This document shows, piece after piece, positions 34,426-42,716 of a stretch of DNA of 59,651 nucleotides. The stretch comes from Nocardioides sp. (GTDB lineage: Bacteria > Actinomycetota > Actinomycetes > Propionibacteriales > Nocardioidaceae): NCBI RefSeq assembly GCF_025964975.1, contig NZ_JAOPXV010000152.1:1-59651 (forward strand). Reading direction: 5' to 3'. The notes below the pieces were generated by a model that did not search any database, was not told the origin of the DNA, and saw only the letters and a list, made by a program, of their open reading frames with translations. A program made the position numbers and the translations under genes. Numbering within the stretch: the stretch's first letter is position 1; every line of letters starts with the position of its first letter.

Positions 34426-35568
34426 TCAGGCGGCGAGTGCTGTGGCCATCCGGTGGACGATCTCCCGCAGTCGCTCGGGTGACGTTGCGAAGTTGAGCCG
34501 CACGTGTCCGGCCGCGCCGGGGTGGAACTCGTGCCCGGCCGAGAGACGGACGAGGCCGCGCTCGAGGCACACGCGGGCAGGGTTGCGATGGCCGTATGCA
34601 CGCAGGTCGATCCAGGCGAGGTAGGTCCCCTCGACCCGCCGCATCCGCGCCTCGGGCAGCTCGGCCGCGAGGAGCTCGGCCAACAGCGTGCGCTGCTCGT
34701 CGAGGCGCTGCAAGAGCGCCTTGAGCCACGGGTCTCCCTGGTCGTACGCCGCAATCGCGGCCACCACCCCGATCGTCGACCACGAGTCGTTGCGCGCCAT
34801 CGGCACGGCGAACAGCCTGTCCCGGGTCTCGTCGTCCCCGGTGACGATCTGGGCGCACTTGAGCCCGGCGATGTTGAACGCCTTCGAGGCAGCCACCAGA
34901 GCGACGGCGTGCTGGGCGGTGCCGTCGACGGCGAGGTAGGACGTGTGCTCTGCACCTGGCAGGACCAGCGGTGCCCAGATCTCGTCGCTGACGACCCGGG
35001 CGCCGTGCAGGGCGACGACGTCCCGGATCCCCTCGAGCTCGGGACGGGTGAAGACCCGTCCCCACGGGTTGTGCGGCTGGGTGAGGATCAGCGTGCGAGC
35101 ACCGGCTGCGAAGTGCCGGTCGAGAGAGTCGAGGTCGATGCCGGACCGCTCATCGTCGACGTCCACCACGAGGTTCACGCGCCGGCGCCCGGTCACCTGC
35201 GCGATCTCCAGCTGGGGTGAGTAGGCCGGGATCGGCATCACCACGGGGGCGTCCTCGCAGAGTACGTCGAGGGCGAGTCGCATCCCGGCCGTTACGTCGA
35301 CGACGGGCACGACGTGATCGGGGTCGACCGACTGGTCGAGGTGCCGACCGGCCCAGTCGGCGTACGCCTGGCCCAGCTCGCCGCCGAACTCGAACGCCGG
35401 ATAGCCGGTCCTCCCGGCGCGGACCGCGTCCACCACCGCTTCAGTGACGACGTCGGCGACGGCGTAGTCCATCTCCGCCACCCAGGCGGGCAGGACGTCG
35501 GGATCGGTCATGCCCCACTTGAGGACGAGCGCCGCGCGGGCCTCCTCGTCGGTCAGGTCACGGATCAT
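34426..35568 (-). CDS. MalY/PatB-type PLP-dependent aminotransferase or C-S lyase
   Basis: 380 residues from ATG 35568 (TTG 35574 is less likely). Fold-type I PLP enzyme with the MalY/PatB opening LKWGMTDPDVLPAWVAEMDY, HNPWGRVF, DEIWAPLVLPG and PLP Lys229 in VAASKAFNIAGLK. C-terminal Arg in HVRLNFATSP binds the substrate carboxylate. PatB/MalY members are cystathionine beta-lyases; others are aminotransferases. A TAGAGT -10 lies exactly 6 nt before the ATG. It probably shares a transcript with ugd. Confidence 0.85.
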   Translation of the reverse strand: MIRDLTDEEARAALVLKWGMTDPDVLPAWVAEMDYAVADVVTEAVVDAVRAGRTGYPAFEFGGELGQAYADWAGRHLDQSVDPDHVVPVVDVTAGMRLALDVLCEDAPVVMPIPAYSPQLEIAQVTGRRRVNLVVDVDDERSGIDLDSLDRHFAAGARTLILTQPHNPWGRVFTRPELEGIRDVVALHGARVVSDEIWAPLVLPGAEHTSYLAVDGTAQHAVALVAASKAFNIAGLKCAQIVTGDDETRDRLFAVPMARNDSWSTIGVVAAIAAYDQGDPWLKALLQRLDEQRTLLAELLAAELPEARMRRVEGTYLAWIDLRAYGHRNPARVCLERGLVRLSAGHEFHPGAAGHVRLNFATSPERLREIVHRMATALAA

Positions 35569-35580
35569 GGACAAACTCTA
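35569..35580 (-). promoter_or_regulatory. leaderless-type -10 box for the MalY/PatB gene
   Basis: Minus-strand TAGAGT, then TTGTCC (6 nt), then ATG 35568. No ribosome-binding site. Confidence 0.6.
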
Positions 35581-35890
35581 GGCGCGCCACGCTGGATGCT
35601 GGCCCGAACGGGCCACCGTGATGGCCCGTTCGGGGGCACTGCCCCACCCGTCCGGGTGAAGTCAATAGGTATTGCTAGCCATTTTTCCCCCAAGAGTGTA
35701 CGAATGTGCACAAGCCGTTCGGGCGGCCCTCTCGGACACCGCGGAACGCCATCCTCTCGGGTGATTGACGACCGTGGACCACCGTTTGTCAACAGCTCCG
35801 CCTAAGCAGTCGGACCTCTGACTGTCCTGAAATGCCGCGCTGTCAGCGCGACCGAACACCAACCGGATGCCCTTCATCAAGGAGAATGAA
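35581..35890. other. 310-base regulatory gap before the LPETG repeat protein
   Basis: No coding frame is convincing. It holds the 13-bp inverted repeat at 35603, an AT-richer stretch around 35662-35694 (gtcaataggtattgctagcc onward) unusual for this genome, a short CGCGCT-GTC-AGCGCG hairpin at 35836-35850, and the AAGGAG ribosome site of the next gene at 35879. A long 5' leader for the secreted protein is likely. I could not match it to a known riboswitch. Confidence 0.5.
35603..35634. repeat. 13-bp inverted repeat in a divergent promoter region
   Basis: CCCGAACGGGCCA at 35603-35615 and TGGCCCGTTCGGG at 35622-35634 with a 6-base loop. It lies upstream of both divergent genes, so it is not a terminator for either; each arm is itself nearly symmetrical (CCCGNNCGGG). 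Operator or small RNA hairpin are both possible. Confidence 0.6.
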
Positions 35891-37369
35891 ATGAAGCGAA
35901 TGATTCGCAGCGTGAGCGTGTGGGGCGCTGCGCTGGCTGTCGTGGGCTCAGGACTGGTCCTGAGCAGTGCCTCGGCCGACTCCGGCGCCGGATCCACTCC
36001 GGAGAACCCGATCCAGGTCGCGAGCCCGAGCGCCGTGCCGGCCGGCTCGACGCAGACGGGCTCCACCACCACGGACTGCGCCACCACGACGACGTGGACG
36101 CACACCGTGCCCGCCGTGGCCGAGACCTTCCACTCCGAGTATCGCTACAAGCGGGACATTCCCGCGGTCGCCGAGGTCAACCACCAGGAATACCGCTGGC
36201 CGCTCTTGAAGCGCACCTACACTCCGGCCCAGGCGGAGGTCAGCCACAACGAGTGGACCGCTGAGCAGCGCACTCGCACGAACACTCCCACCACGGAGTA
36301 CGAGTGGGACAAGAAGGTTCAGTACCAGAAGGCTCGATGGAGCGGCAACACGTACATCGGCCCGATCAGCTACGACTACGACAACACCACGTACAGGTGG
36401 CGCGACTATGGTCTTGCTCCCGTCTGGACCTCGACCGCGACTGCTCCGACTGCTCCTGGGCCCGGTCGCGGTAATCTCATCCACAGATACAACGGCGAGT
36501 GGTACTACACGACATTCTACGAGTACCAGCGCACTGGTAGCACGAGGACGGTCAACAACTACGGCGCGTGGTCTGCCTGGACGTCCTACGGGAACAACCC
36601 GTACCTCAGCGACCCGACGCTCCCGGCCAACACGACCACGAAGGAATACCGCAAGTCTGGTCCTGTGAAGGTCGTCGACAAGCAGGCGGTCCCCGCATCG
36701 TTCAGCCCGTGGGTCGCTGACGGCTACTCGCCCTGGAGCACCAACTCCGCAGATCCCGCCGATCCCGACGGTCAGACCGGCGACACGAACCCGGCGAACC
36801 TCCGCATGGTCGGGTCGCCCCGCGAGCAGAAGACCGTGGTCGACTCTGCGGCTATCCCCGGCTACACCGAGTACTACGTGGCCGGTGGCGCGCCGTCGCC
36901 TGACGCTGCCGCTGCCTCGTGGATCCGCGAGCCCGCCCTTGCCGGTTGGACCCGTTTCCAGGAGCGCTCCGTCAGCAACAACGACGCCAAGCCCGCCGTC
37001 GTGACGTACTACGCCTACAACGACCAGAAGGTCTGCGAGACCCCCGCACCCGCCCCGACGCCGACCACCGAGGTCCTCGGCCAGCAGCAGGGCAAGGCGA
37101 CCGGTCGCCTCTACACCAGCTGCCAGCGGACGGTGCGCGTCACCATGCGCAACAACAGCACGCGCGCTGTCGCCTACAAGGTGGTCGTGGGCCAGAAGGT
37201 CACGACCGTCCGGGTCAAGGCCGAGAGCACCCGCCGCTTCACCACCACCGGTGCCAACCGCGCCGTGGCCAAGCTGATGCTGGGCAACAAGGTGCTCGCG
37301 AAGAAGCGGATCCCCGGTTCATGTGGGGTTCCCGAGGTGCTGCCCGAGACGGGCCTGCGCCAGTCGTAG
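35891..37369 (+). CDS. secreted Tyr/Trp-rich repeat protein ending in LPETG without a membrane anchor
   Basis: 492 residues from ATG 35891 (AAGGAG 6 nt upstream). Signal peptide MKRMIRSVSVWGAALAVVGS with likely cleavage after SSASA. Residues about 72-125 hold three degenerate repeats: TVPAVAETFHSEYRYKR, DIPAVAEVNHQEYRWPLLKR, TYTPAQAEVSHNEWTAEQR. The middle (140-385) is rich in Tyr, Trp, Thr and Asn with motifs such as YDNTTYRWRDYG. A Cys-flanked basic beta domain (TSCQRTVRVTMRNN ... IPGSCG) leads to VPEVLPETGLRQS-stop, so LPETG is residues 484-488 and only four residues follow. A sortase gene is next. Ordinary sorting signals need a hydrophobic helix here; none exists in any frame. Role unknown, probably cell-surface. 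Confidence 0.85.
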   Translation: MKRMIRSVSVWGAALAVVGSGLVLSSASADSGAGSTPENPIQVASPSAVPAGSTQTGSTTTDCATTTTWTHTVPAVAETFHSEYRYKRDIPAVAEVNHQEYRWPLLKRTYTPAQAEVSHNEWTAEQRTRTNTPTTEYEWDKKVQYQKARWSGNTYIGPISYDYDNTTYRWRDYGLAPVWTSTATAPTAPGPGRGNLIHRYNGEWYYTTFYEYQRTGSTRTVNNYGAWSAWTSYGNNPYLSDPTLPANTTTKEYRKSGPVKVVDKQAVPASFSPWVADGYSPWSTNSADPADPDGQTGDTNPANLRMVGSPREQKTVVDSAAIPGYTEYYVAGGAPSPDAAAASWIREPALAGWTRFQERSVSNNDAKPAVVTYYAYNDQKVCETPAPAPTPTTEVLGQQQGKATGRLYTSCQRTVRVTMRNNSTRAVAYKVVVGQKVTTVRVKAESTRRFTTTGANRAVAKLMLGNKVLAKKRIPGSCGVPEVLPETGLRQS

Positions 37370-37378
37370 GACACACCA

Positions 37379-37411
37379 GAGCGCCGGCGACTCTGATCGT
37401 CGCCGGCGCTC
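37379..37411 (+). terminator. strong hairpin between LPETG protein and sortase
   Basis: Thirteen perfect pairs, GAGCGCCGGCGAC at 37379-37391 with GTCGCCGGCGCTC at 37399-37411, loop of 7. It begins 10 bases after the stop. It would terminate most transcripts or protect the upstream message, making the substrate more abundant than the sortase. Confidence 0.75.
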
Positions 37412-37445
37412 GCTCCACCAGTTGGCACGGACAAGGAGCAGGACG

Positions 37446-37997
37446 ATGAAGCGGATCCTTCCCTTGCTGGTCTTCCTGCTGTCCCTGGGCGGCGTCGGCA
37501 CTGCCGGCGCCGCCGAGGCCGCGACTGCTGAGGCGGGGGCACCCTCCGAGCGCGTCGCCGCCATCGCCCCGCTCACGGTGCCGAAGCTCGGTATCCGCAG
37601 GGCACGCATCATCCCCGTGGGGATCAACGTCCGAGGTCAACTCGCCGTCGGTCCCAGCGTGAGGGCGGCCTACACCTGGAACCGCGGCGTCCGTCCCGGT
37701 CAACCCGGCAGCGCCGTCATCGCCGGCCACACCTGGTCCAGGGGCCCGGGCATCTTCGACAACCTCGGCGCCTTGAAGGTGAGCGAACGCTTCTCGGTCG
37801 GTCGGGCGGTCTTCGAGGTCAGCCGCGTGCGCAAGGTGAGGGGCCTGCGCCCCCGGGCGGTGCGCGACATCTTCTCCGACCGTGGTCCGGCACGGGTCGT
37901 CCTGATCACCTGCGGTGACCGATCCGCTGCGACCGGCGTCTACGCGACGCGGATCCTTGTGTACGCCCGCAAGGTCCGGCCGAAGGCCGCCGGCTGA
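37446..37997 (+). CDS. sortase, class E/F-like, with signal-peptide-like N-terminus
   Basis: 183 residues from ATG 37446 (AAGGAG 7 nt upstream). N-terminal hydrophobic stretch ILPLLVFLLSLGGVGTAGAA with an AxA-like end, so it may be cleaved rather than serve as a membrane anchor. Sortase catalytic triad is intact: His95 in VIAGHTW, Cys156 in VLITCGD, Arg169 in YATRILVY. Small beta-barrel size (about 145 residues) matches actinobacterial class E/F housekeeping-type sortases. Its obvious substrate is the LPETG protein encoded just upstream. Without anchors on either partner, the reaction might occur in solution or at the wall. Confidence 0.85.
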   Translation: MKRILPLLVFLLSLGGVGTAGAAEAATAEAGAPSERVAAIAPLTVPKLGIRRARIIPVGINVRGQLAVGPSVRAAYTWNRGVRPGQPGSAVIAGHTWSRGPGIFDNLGALKVSERFSVGRAVFEVSRVRKVRGLRPRAVRDIFSDRGPARVVLITCGDRSAATGVYATRILVYARKVRPKAAG

Positions 37998-38006
37998 CGC
38001 ACCTGC

Positions 38007-38729
38007 TCATCGAAGCGCGTAGGTCGCCAGCGAGACGCCGACGTAGTGCGCGACGAAGGCCAGGATCGTGAAGGTGTGGAACACCTCGTGGAAGCCGAAC
38101 CACTCCGGCTTGGGGTTGGGCTTCTTCAGCGCATAGACCACTCCGCCGAGGGTGTAGAGCACGCCGCCGGCCACGACCAGGCTCAGTGTCGAGACCGCGA
38201 CCGGCGTGCTCAGACGCTCGGCGCCGTCGATGAAGTCGGGGATGAAGAAGACGGCGAACCAACCGAGGCCGATGTAGATCGGGGTGTAGAGCCACCGCGG
38301 TGCGTTGGTCCAGAAGACCCGGAACAGCACTCCGAGCAGGGCCCCGCCCCAGATGCCGGTGAGCAGCCAGACGCGAGCCGACCCGTCGAGCAACAGCATG
38401 GCGAAGGCGGTGTAGGTGCCGGCGATGAGGATGAAGATGTTCGAGTGGTCGAGCCGGCGCAGCAGCGCCCACACGGCCGGTTGCCAGGTGCCGCGGTGGT
38501 AGGTCGCCGAGACACCGAACAACAGCAGCGCGGAGGCGATGAAGACCCCCGAGCCGACCTTCGTAGCGACTGACGGTGACAGCACGATCAGCACGACCCC
38601 GCCGGCCGCCACCACGGGGATCGACCACGCGTGGATCTGGCCCCGGAGGCGCGGCTTGAGCTCAGCCATCTTGTCGGCCATCACGATCAGGGCCGCGTCG
38701 TGGTCGAGAAACTTGGTCACGATCGCCAT
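38007..38729 (-). CDS. trhA: PAQR/hemolysin III family membrane protein TrhA
   Basis: 240 residues from ATG 38729 with a GAGG ribosome site. Seven membrane helices and the conserved polar motifs of the family: SATYHRG in helix 2 region, RRLDHSNIFILIAGTYTAF, and FHEVFHTFTILAFVAHY at the end, which supply the metal-binding His residues. TrhA proteins affect membrane fluidity and lipid homeostasis; hemolysis is not implied. Convergent with the sortase gene, 9 bases apart. Confidence 0.9.
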   Translation of the reverse strand: MAIVTKFLDHDAALIVMADKMAELKPRLRGQIHAWSIPVVAAGGVVLIVLSPSVATKVGSGVFIASALLLFGVSATYHRGTWQPAVWALLRRLDHSNIFILIAGTYTAFAMLLLDGSARVWLLTGIWGGALLGVLFRVFWTNAPRWLYTPIYIGLGWFAVFFIPDFIDGAERLSTPVAVSTLSLVVAGGVLYTLGGVVYALKKPNPKPEWFGFHEVFHTFTILAFVAHYVGVSLATYALR

Positions 38730-38772
38730 TGTGGTCCTCGTTGGAGCATTGGACGAACCCATGCCCAGATCG

Positions 38773-39279
38773 TCAGGACTTTGTCCCCGCCTGCGCGGTT
38801 TCAGCGACGTACGCCGCCAGGTTGCCGAGCGTCTGTTGGCCACCCTCGATCGCGTGGTACTTCTCGACTGCCTCGTCGCGAAGCTCGTTGCTGGGGAACA
38901 CCGTGCGCATCTCGATGAGGGTCGCCGCGCCGTCAGCCGCGAACGTCAGGGTCGACTCGAAGGCGTTCGGGTCATTGATGGACTCGCCGTGCAACATGGC
39001 GATCCGCGTGGGTGTGGTGATCTCGGTCCAGGTGATCCACTCCTGGTAGTCCGTCCCGTCGGGTCCGTGCATGACGAAGTCCCACGCCTCACCGACGTGG
39101 AACTCGAAGGCCCGCGTGGTGGTGGTGAAGCCTTCTGGCCCCCACCACTGCGCCAGGTGCCGGACCGCGGTGAACGCGTCGAACACCAGCTCGCGGGGGG
39201 CGTTGATGACCCGGGTGATGACGATCTCTCGGTCGGCCGTCGCTGACTGAGCCGGTGCGTCCCGCTGGGTCGATGCCAT
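38773..39279 (-). CDS. SRPBCC/AHSA1-family protein
   Basis: 168 residues from ATG 39279, ribosome site AGGAGGAG located inside the end of the upstream regulator gene. START-like fold pattern: IVITRVINAPRELVFDAFTA, LAQWWGPEGFTTTT, GEAWDFVMHGPDG and the C-terminal helix YHAIEGGQQTLGNLAAYV. Members bind hydrophobic ligands; many sit behind an ArsR regulator exactly as here. Two bases separate it from the regulator stop. Confidence 0.9.
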   Translation of the reverse strand: MASTQRDAPAQSATADREIVITRVINAPRELVFDAFTAVRHLAQWWGPEGFTTTTRAFEFHVGEAWDFVMHGPDGTDYQEWITWTEITTPTRIAMLHGESINDPNAFESTLTFAADGAATLIEMRTVFPSNELRDEAVEKYHAIEGGQQTLGNLAAYVAETAQAGTKS

Positions 39280-39281
39280 GG

Positions 39282-39623
39282 TCACTCCTCCTGTTGTGAG
39301 TCGTTGAGGTCCTGCACATACCGGTCCAAGCGGTCGCGGCTGTCGTTCCAGAACTGCTCTAACCCGCCGGTCCACTCGTGGATCGGTCGCAGCCCATCGG
39401 CGTTCAGGCCATACAGCCGCTGCTTGCCTGCCTCGCGGTCCCGCACCAGTCCGACCTCCCGGAGCACCCGGAGATGCTTGGAGGTCCCCGGCTGGGTCAT
39501 GCCGAGCTCCTGTGCCAGCTCCGTCACCGGTCGTTCCCCGGCTCGCAGCAGCACCAGGATCTGCCTGCGCTGCGGCTCGGCGATCGCGTTGAAGACGTCT
39601 GACGTCGTTGCCGCTCGTGCCAT
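39282..39623 (-). CDS. ArsR-type winged-helix regulator
   Basis: 113 residues. Winged helix: NAIAEPQRRQILVLLRAGER, VTELAQELGMTQPGTSKHLR and VLREVGLVRDREAGKQRLYG. No Cys metal site, fitting the metal-independent ArsR group that pairs with AHSA1/SRPBCC genes. Its promoter region carries an extended -10-like TGTATAGG about 14 bases before the ATG and a near-palindrome around it, probably the autoregulatory site. Confidence 0.9.
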   Translation of the reverse strand: MARAATTSDVFNAIAEPQRRQILVLLRAGERPVTELAQELGMTQPGTSKHLRVLREVGLVRDREAGKQRLYGLNADGLRPIHEWTGGLEQFWNDSRDRLDRYVQDLNDSQQEE

Positions 39624-39686
39624 GGAGGAAACATATGCCTATACAGGAATGTCAGACAGGAGCAAGGCCCGGTGCGTACAGCGACC

Positions 39687-39698
39687 TAGGGTGGCCCG
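39687..39698 (+). promoter_or_regulatory. leaderless-type -10 box for the HpaI aldolase gene
   Basis: TAGGGT at 39687-39692, six bases (GGCCCG), ATG at 39699. No Shine-Dalgarno. Confidence 0.6.
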
Positions 39699-40439
39699 AT
39701 GAACGAGTCTGATGTGCGACAGCGGTGGTCCGCGGGGGAGCCGTGCCATGGGCTGTGGAGCCTGCTGCCGGGCGTCGTGAGCGCCGAGATGCTCGCACGG
39801 ACAGGGGCGGACTACGTCGTCGTCGACCTGCAGCACGGCGCCGCGACGGAGGCGGACGTACCTGGCGTCGCCGCGGCGATCAGGGCGGCGGGCGCGGTGC
39901 CGCTGGTCAGGACCCGCAGCTCGTTGTTCGCCGACGTCGGCCGGCCCCTCGACCTCGGTGCCGGCGGAGTCATCGTGCCGAACGTGCGCAATGCCGAGCA
40001 CGCACGCGAGATCGTGGCCGCCACGCAGTACGCCCCCGCCGGTGGGCGGTCGATCGGGCGCCTGTCCGGCGGAGCCGATGAGCCGCTGGTCATCGTCATG
40101 GTCGAGACCGCGACCGCCCTCGAGGACCTCGACGCGATCCTGGGCGTGCCGGGGCTGGACGGGATCTACGTGGGGCCGGGGGACCTCTCCTTGTCCTTGG
40201 ACCTGACCGGCGAGGGCCGCTCGGGCGAGCTGCGCGGAGTGCTGTCCGCGATCATTGCCCGTGCCGTTGCCGCCGGAGTGCCGATCGGAGTGCACGCCTA
40301 CAACGGCGACGACGCCGCCCGCTTCGCCGCAGAGGGCGCGAGGATCGTGACCGTCGCTGTGGACACCGTCTCGCTGGGCGAGGCCATGGCGCACCACCTC
40401 GGCGTCGCGCGGACTCCGCCTGCTCACCCCGCGCAGTGA
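39699..40439 (+). CDS. HpcH/HpaI family aldolase
   Basis: 246 residues. HpaI fold: HGLWSLLPGVVSAEMLARTG, YVVVDLQHGA (metal-ligand region), VPLVRTRS, GGVIVPNVRNAEHAREIV, VIVMVETATALEDLD (metal-binding Glu) and GIYVGPGDLSLSLDL. These class II aldolases reversibly cleave 2-keto-3-deoxy acids to pyruvate and an aldehyde. No catabolic genes are adjacent, so the substrate is open. A 7-bp hairpin overlaps the stop. Confidence 0.9.
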   Translation: MNESDVRQRWSAGEPCHGLWSLLPGVVSAEMLARTGADYVVVDLQHGAATEADVPGVAAAIRAAGAVPLVRTRSSLFADVGRPLDLGAGGVIVPNVRNAEHAREIVAATQYAPAGGRSIGRLSGGADEPLVIVMVETATALEDLDAILGVPGLDGIYVGPGDLSLSLDLTGEGRSGELRGVLSAIIARAVAAGVPIGVHAYNGDDAARFAAEGARIVTVAVDTVSLGEAMAHHLGVARTPPAHPAQ

Positions 40440-40453
40440 GATGCTCCGCGGGG
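40427..40453 (+). terminator. possible terminator overlapping the HpaI stop
   Basis: CCCCGCG at 40427-40433 pairs with CGCGGGG at 40447-40453, 13-base loop containing the TGA stop. Confidence 0.4.
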
Positions 40454-40962
40454 CAGGCTGGCCCGCCCGCGGCTCAATGATTCGTCGCGCTCGCGACTCC
40501 GGCCGCGATCAGGCCCTGGCCCGCCGTGTAGGTCGCCATGACGAACGAATCAAGGACGGGTCGAGGCTCCGGGAGCTGGCAAACATCGCGCAGAGGATCG
40601 TCGCGTAGGCCGCGACCGGCACCCGGAGCGAGGCGTCCTGGCGGCCCGCGGCGACGCTCATCACCGGCGCGGCGCTCAGCCACATGCCGAGCGCAACCTT
40701 CAGGCCGCCGGTGGCGTGGTCCTCCCGATCGCCGCGCACTGAGCTGATGGTGCTGAGCGCGGCGAACCGCGCACCCGAGAATCACGCATGGAGGAGAGCC
40801 CCTCTGGACAGGTGGAGGGCGAACGTAACCCCCGGTTTGTCCAGTGGGAAGGGCCGAGCGCCGGAAATCCTTGCGTCAGGCGCGCCGGTGTCCGTCGGTG
40901 TCACCCCTGGGGCGCGGGACTCAATCCGCCAGGCGCTGCTGTGCCCGTAGGTACGGGACAGG
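40440..40962. other. 520-base gap with a possible membrane-protein remnant
   Basis: No intact gene. On the minus strand one frame (40739 down to about 40590) reads like a membrane protein (GLKVALGMWLSAAPVMSVAA, VPVAAYATILCAMFAS), and a second frame further down reads SFVMATYTAGQGLIAAGV before a TGA at 40474-40476. Joining them needs a frameshift near 40560-40580, suggesting a decayed gene. The rest, 40740-40962, shows no feature. Confidence 0.3.
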
Positions 40963-42237
40963 TCACGGAGATTCGGGGGCTGCAAGCTGCGAATCTGCCG
41001 CTCGACCCAGCAGCAACGACTGCTCGCGATCGTTGGCGGTGAGCGACGCTGCCTCGCGGAACGCCGCAGCTGCTTCGACATGACGACCTGCGCGCACGAG
41101 CAGGTCAGCGCGGACGCTGGGCAGGAGGTGGGAGCCGACGAGTGCGCCGACCGGGAGACGATCGAGGATCGCGAGTCCTGCGCTCGCGCCGAATGCCCGA
41201 CCGTGGGCGACGGCCCGGTTGACCTCCACGATGGGACCGGCGGCCGCTTCGGCGAGCACGTCGTAGAGCCTGGCGATGGCATGCCAGTCGGTTTCCGCCG
41301 CGCTGGCAGCGCGGGCGTGGTGGGAGGCGATCGCGCCCTGGAGGTAGTAGCGACCGACGGACTTCCCCCGTCCGGCGAGGCTCTCCGCCCGCTGCAACGC
41401 GGCCAGGCCGCGGCGGATGAGCAGCTCGTCCCACAAGTTGCGGTCCTGGTCGTCGAGCAGCACCGGCGTGCCCTCGGCGTCGACGCGGGCTGAGGCGCGC
41501 GACGCCTGCAGCTCCAGCAGCGCCTGCAGACCGTGCACCTCAGGATCGTCCGGGATCAGCTCAGCAAGCATCCTGGACAGGCGGATCGCCTCGTTCGTCA
41601 GCTCGGGCCTCATCCAGTCGCTGCCCGCGGTCGCGGTGTAACCCTCGTTGAAGATCAGGTAGACGACGGCCAGCACGTCGTCGAGCCGCTCGATGCGCTC
41701 GGCACCCGTAGGGAGCTCGAAGTCGACCCCGACCTCGCTGAGCGTCTTCTTCGCCCGAGATATCCGCTGACCTATGGCGGTCTCGCCCACCAGGAAGCCA
41801 CGGGCGATCTCCGCGGTCGTCAGACCCCCGACCAGGCGAAGCGTCAACGCCGCCCGCGACTCGGCGGTCAGCCTCGGGTGACAGGACAGGAAGATCAGTC
41901 GCAGGACGTCGTCCTCGATGAAGTCCACCTGCGAGGTGAGGTCGGACATCGGGTCCTCCTCCCTCAGGCCGCGGCCCAGCTCTTCGGTCCTGTGACGCAG
42001 GTTGTCGGCGCGTCGGAAGCTGTCGACGGCTCGGCGCTTGGCAACTGTCATCAACCAGGCGCCGGGGTTGTCGGGGATGCCATGCGTGGGCCACTGCTCC
42101 AGTGCGCTGACCAGCGCGTCCTGGGCCAGGTCCTCGGCGAGGTCGAGGTCGCGGGTCATGCGCGCCAGTGCTCCGACCAGCCGCGCGGACTCCTCACGCC
42201 AGGTGGCGGTGATGGTCTCGCGCGTGGTCCGGGCCAT
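40963..42237 (-). CDS. ECF42-type RNA polymerase sigma factor with C-terminal TPR-like extension
   Basis: 424 residues, much longer than a normal ECF sigma. Region 2: LVGALARMTRDLDLAEDLAQ and DALVSALEQWPTHGIP with NPGAWLMTVAKRRAVDSFRR. Region 4: LTLRLVGGLTTAEIARGFLV and GETAIGQRISRAKKTL. The 220-residue extension (LAVVYLIFNEGYTATAGSDW, GLQALLELQASRA, GRYYLQGAIASHHARA) is the SnoaL-free, TPR-like tail of the ECF42 group. Its partner DGPF/YCII protein is encoded 46 bases upstream on the same strand. Such systems have no classical anti-sigma factor; the tail is thought to be needed for activity. Confidence 0.88.
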   Translation of the reverse strand: MARTTRETITATWREESARLVGALARMTRDLDLAEDLAQDALVSALEQWPTHGIPDNPGAWLMTVAKRRAVDSFRRADNLRHRTEELGRGLREEDPMSDLTSQVDFIEDDVLRLIFLSCHPRLTAESRAALTLRLVGGLTTAEIARGFLVGETAIGQRISRAKKTLSEVGVDFELPTGAERIERLDDVLAVVYLIFNEGYTATAGSDWMRPELTNEAIRLSRMLAELIPDDPEVHGLQALLELQASRASARVDAEGTPVLLDDQDRNLWDELLIRRGLAALQRAESLAGRGKSVGRYYLQGAIASHHARAASAAETDWHAIARLYDVLAEAAAGPIVEVNRAVAHGRAFGASAGLAILDRLPVGALVGSHLLPSVRADLLVRAGRHVEAAAAFREAASLTANDREQSLLLGRAADSQLAAPESP

Positions 42238-42249
42238 GCGGCCAGCCTA
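42238..42249 (-). promoter_or_regulatory. leaderless-type -10 box for the ECF42 gene
   Basis: Minus-strand TAGGCT, six bases (GGCCGC), ATG 42237. It indicates the sigma factor is transcribed by the housekeeping polymerase separately from its DGPF partner. Confidence 0.6.
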
Positions 42250-42282
42250 GGGCCGGCCGCACGGCCTCAACCTGGTGAGACC

Positions 42283-42660
42283 TCAGGCCTCGGTCGCCTC
42301 GGACGGCGCTTCCGAGATCTGGCGCAAGGTGGCGACCATCTCGCACTCGGGCCAGTACTTCGCGTGCAGCTCGGCGAACTCCAGCTGTCCGGCGACGGCC
42401 TCCTCGACGCTGTCGAACTGGAGCAGGGCCCACCCACCGACGACCTCCTTGGCCTCTGCATACGGACCGTCCACCCGAGTCGTGTCGCCCTTGCGGACGA
42501 CGAAGTTGATCGCGTCCTCGGTGCCGTACAGGCCGCCCCCGTCGAGGAAGTGGCCTCCCTGCGCTTGGTCGCCGATGTAGGCGTCCATCGCGTCCATCAA
42601 CGCCTGGGGCGGCGCGCCGATGTCTTCTTGCATCCTGACAAATCCCATGAACCGTGGCAT
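42283..42660 (-). CDS. YCII/DGPF-domain protein, ECF42 partner
   Basis: 125 residues from ATG 42660 with GAGGAG 7 nt upstream. Opening MPRFMGFVRMQEDIG, central GGHFLDGGGLYGTED and the signature VDGPYAEAKEVVGGWALLQF (a DGPF motif with Tyr for Phe). YCII-fold proteins of this type accompany ECF42 sigma factors and are their usual target genes. Cytoplasmic, function unknown. Confidence 0.9.
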   Translation of the reverse strand: MPRFMGFVRMQEDIGAPPQALMDAMDAYIGDQAQGGHFLDGGGLYGTEDAINFVVRKGDTTRVDGPYAEAKEVVGGWALLQFDSVEEAVAGQLEFAELHAKYWPECEMVATLRQISEAPSEATEA

Positions 42661-42716
42661 TGCTCTGCTCCTCAAGCTTCGGCACCACCGCTGCTCGGTG
42701 GCTGACTCACCCGTAC

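Noticed and set aside
37323..37449. Frameshift that would restore a hydrophobic tail after LPETG
   Set aside because: The alternative frame after LPETG reads polar, Arg-rich sequence, not a membrane helix, so a simple indel does not explain the missing anchor.
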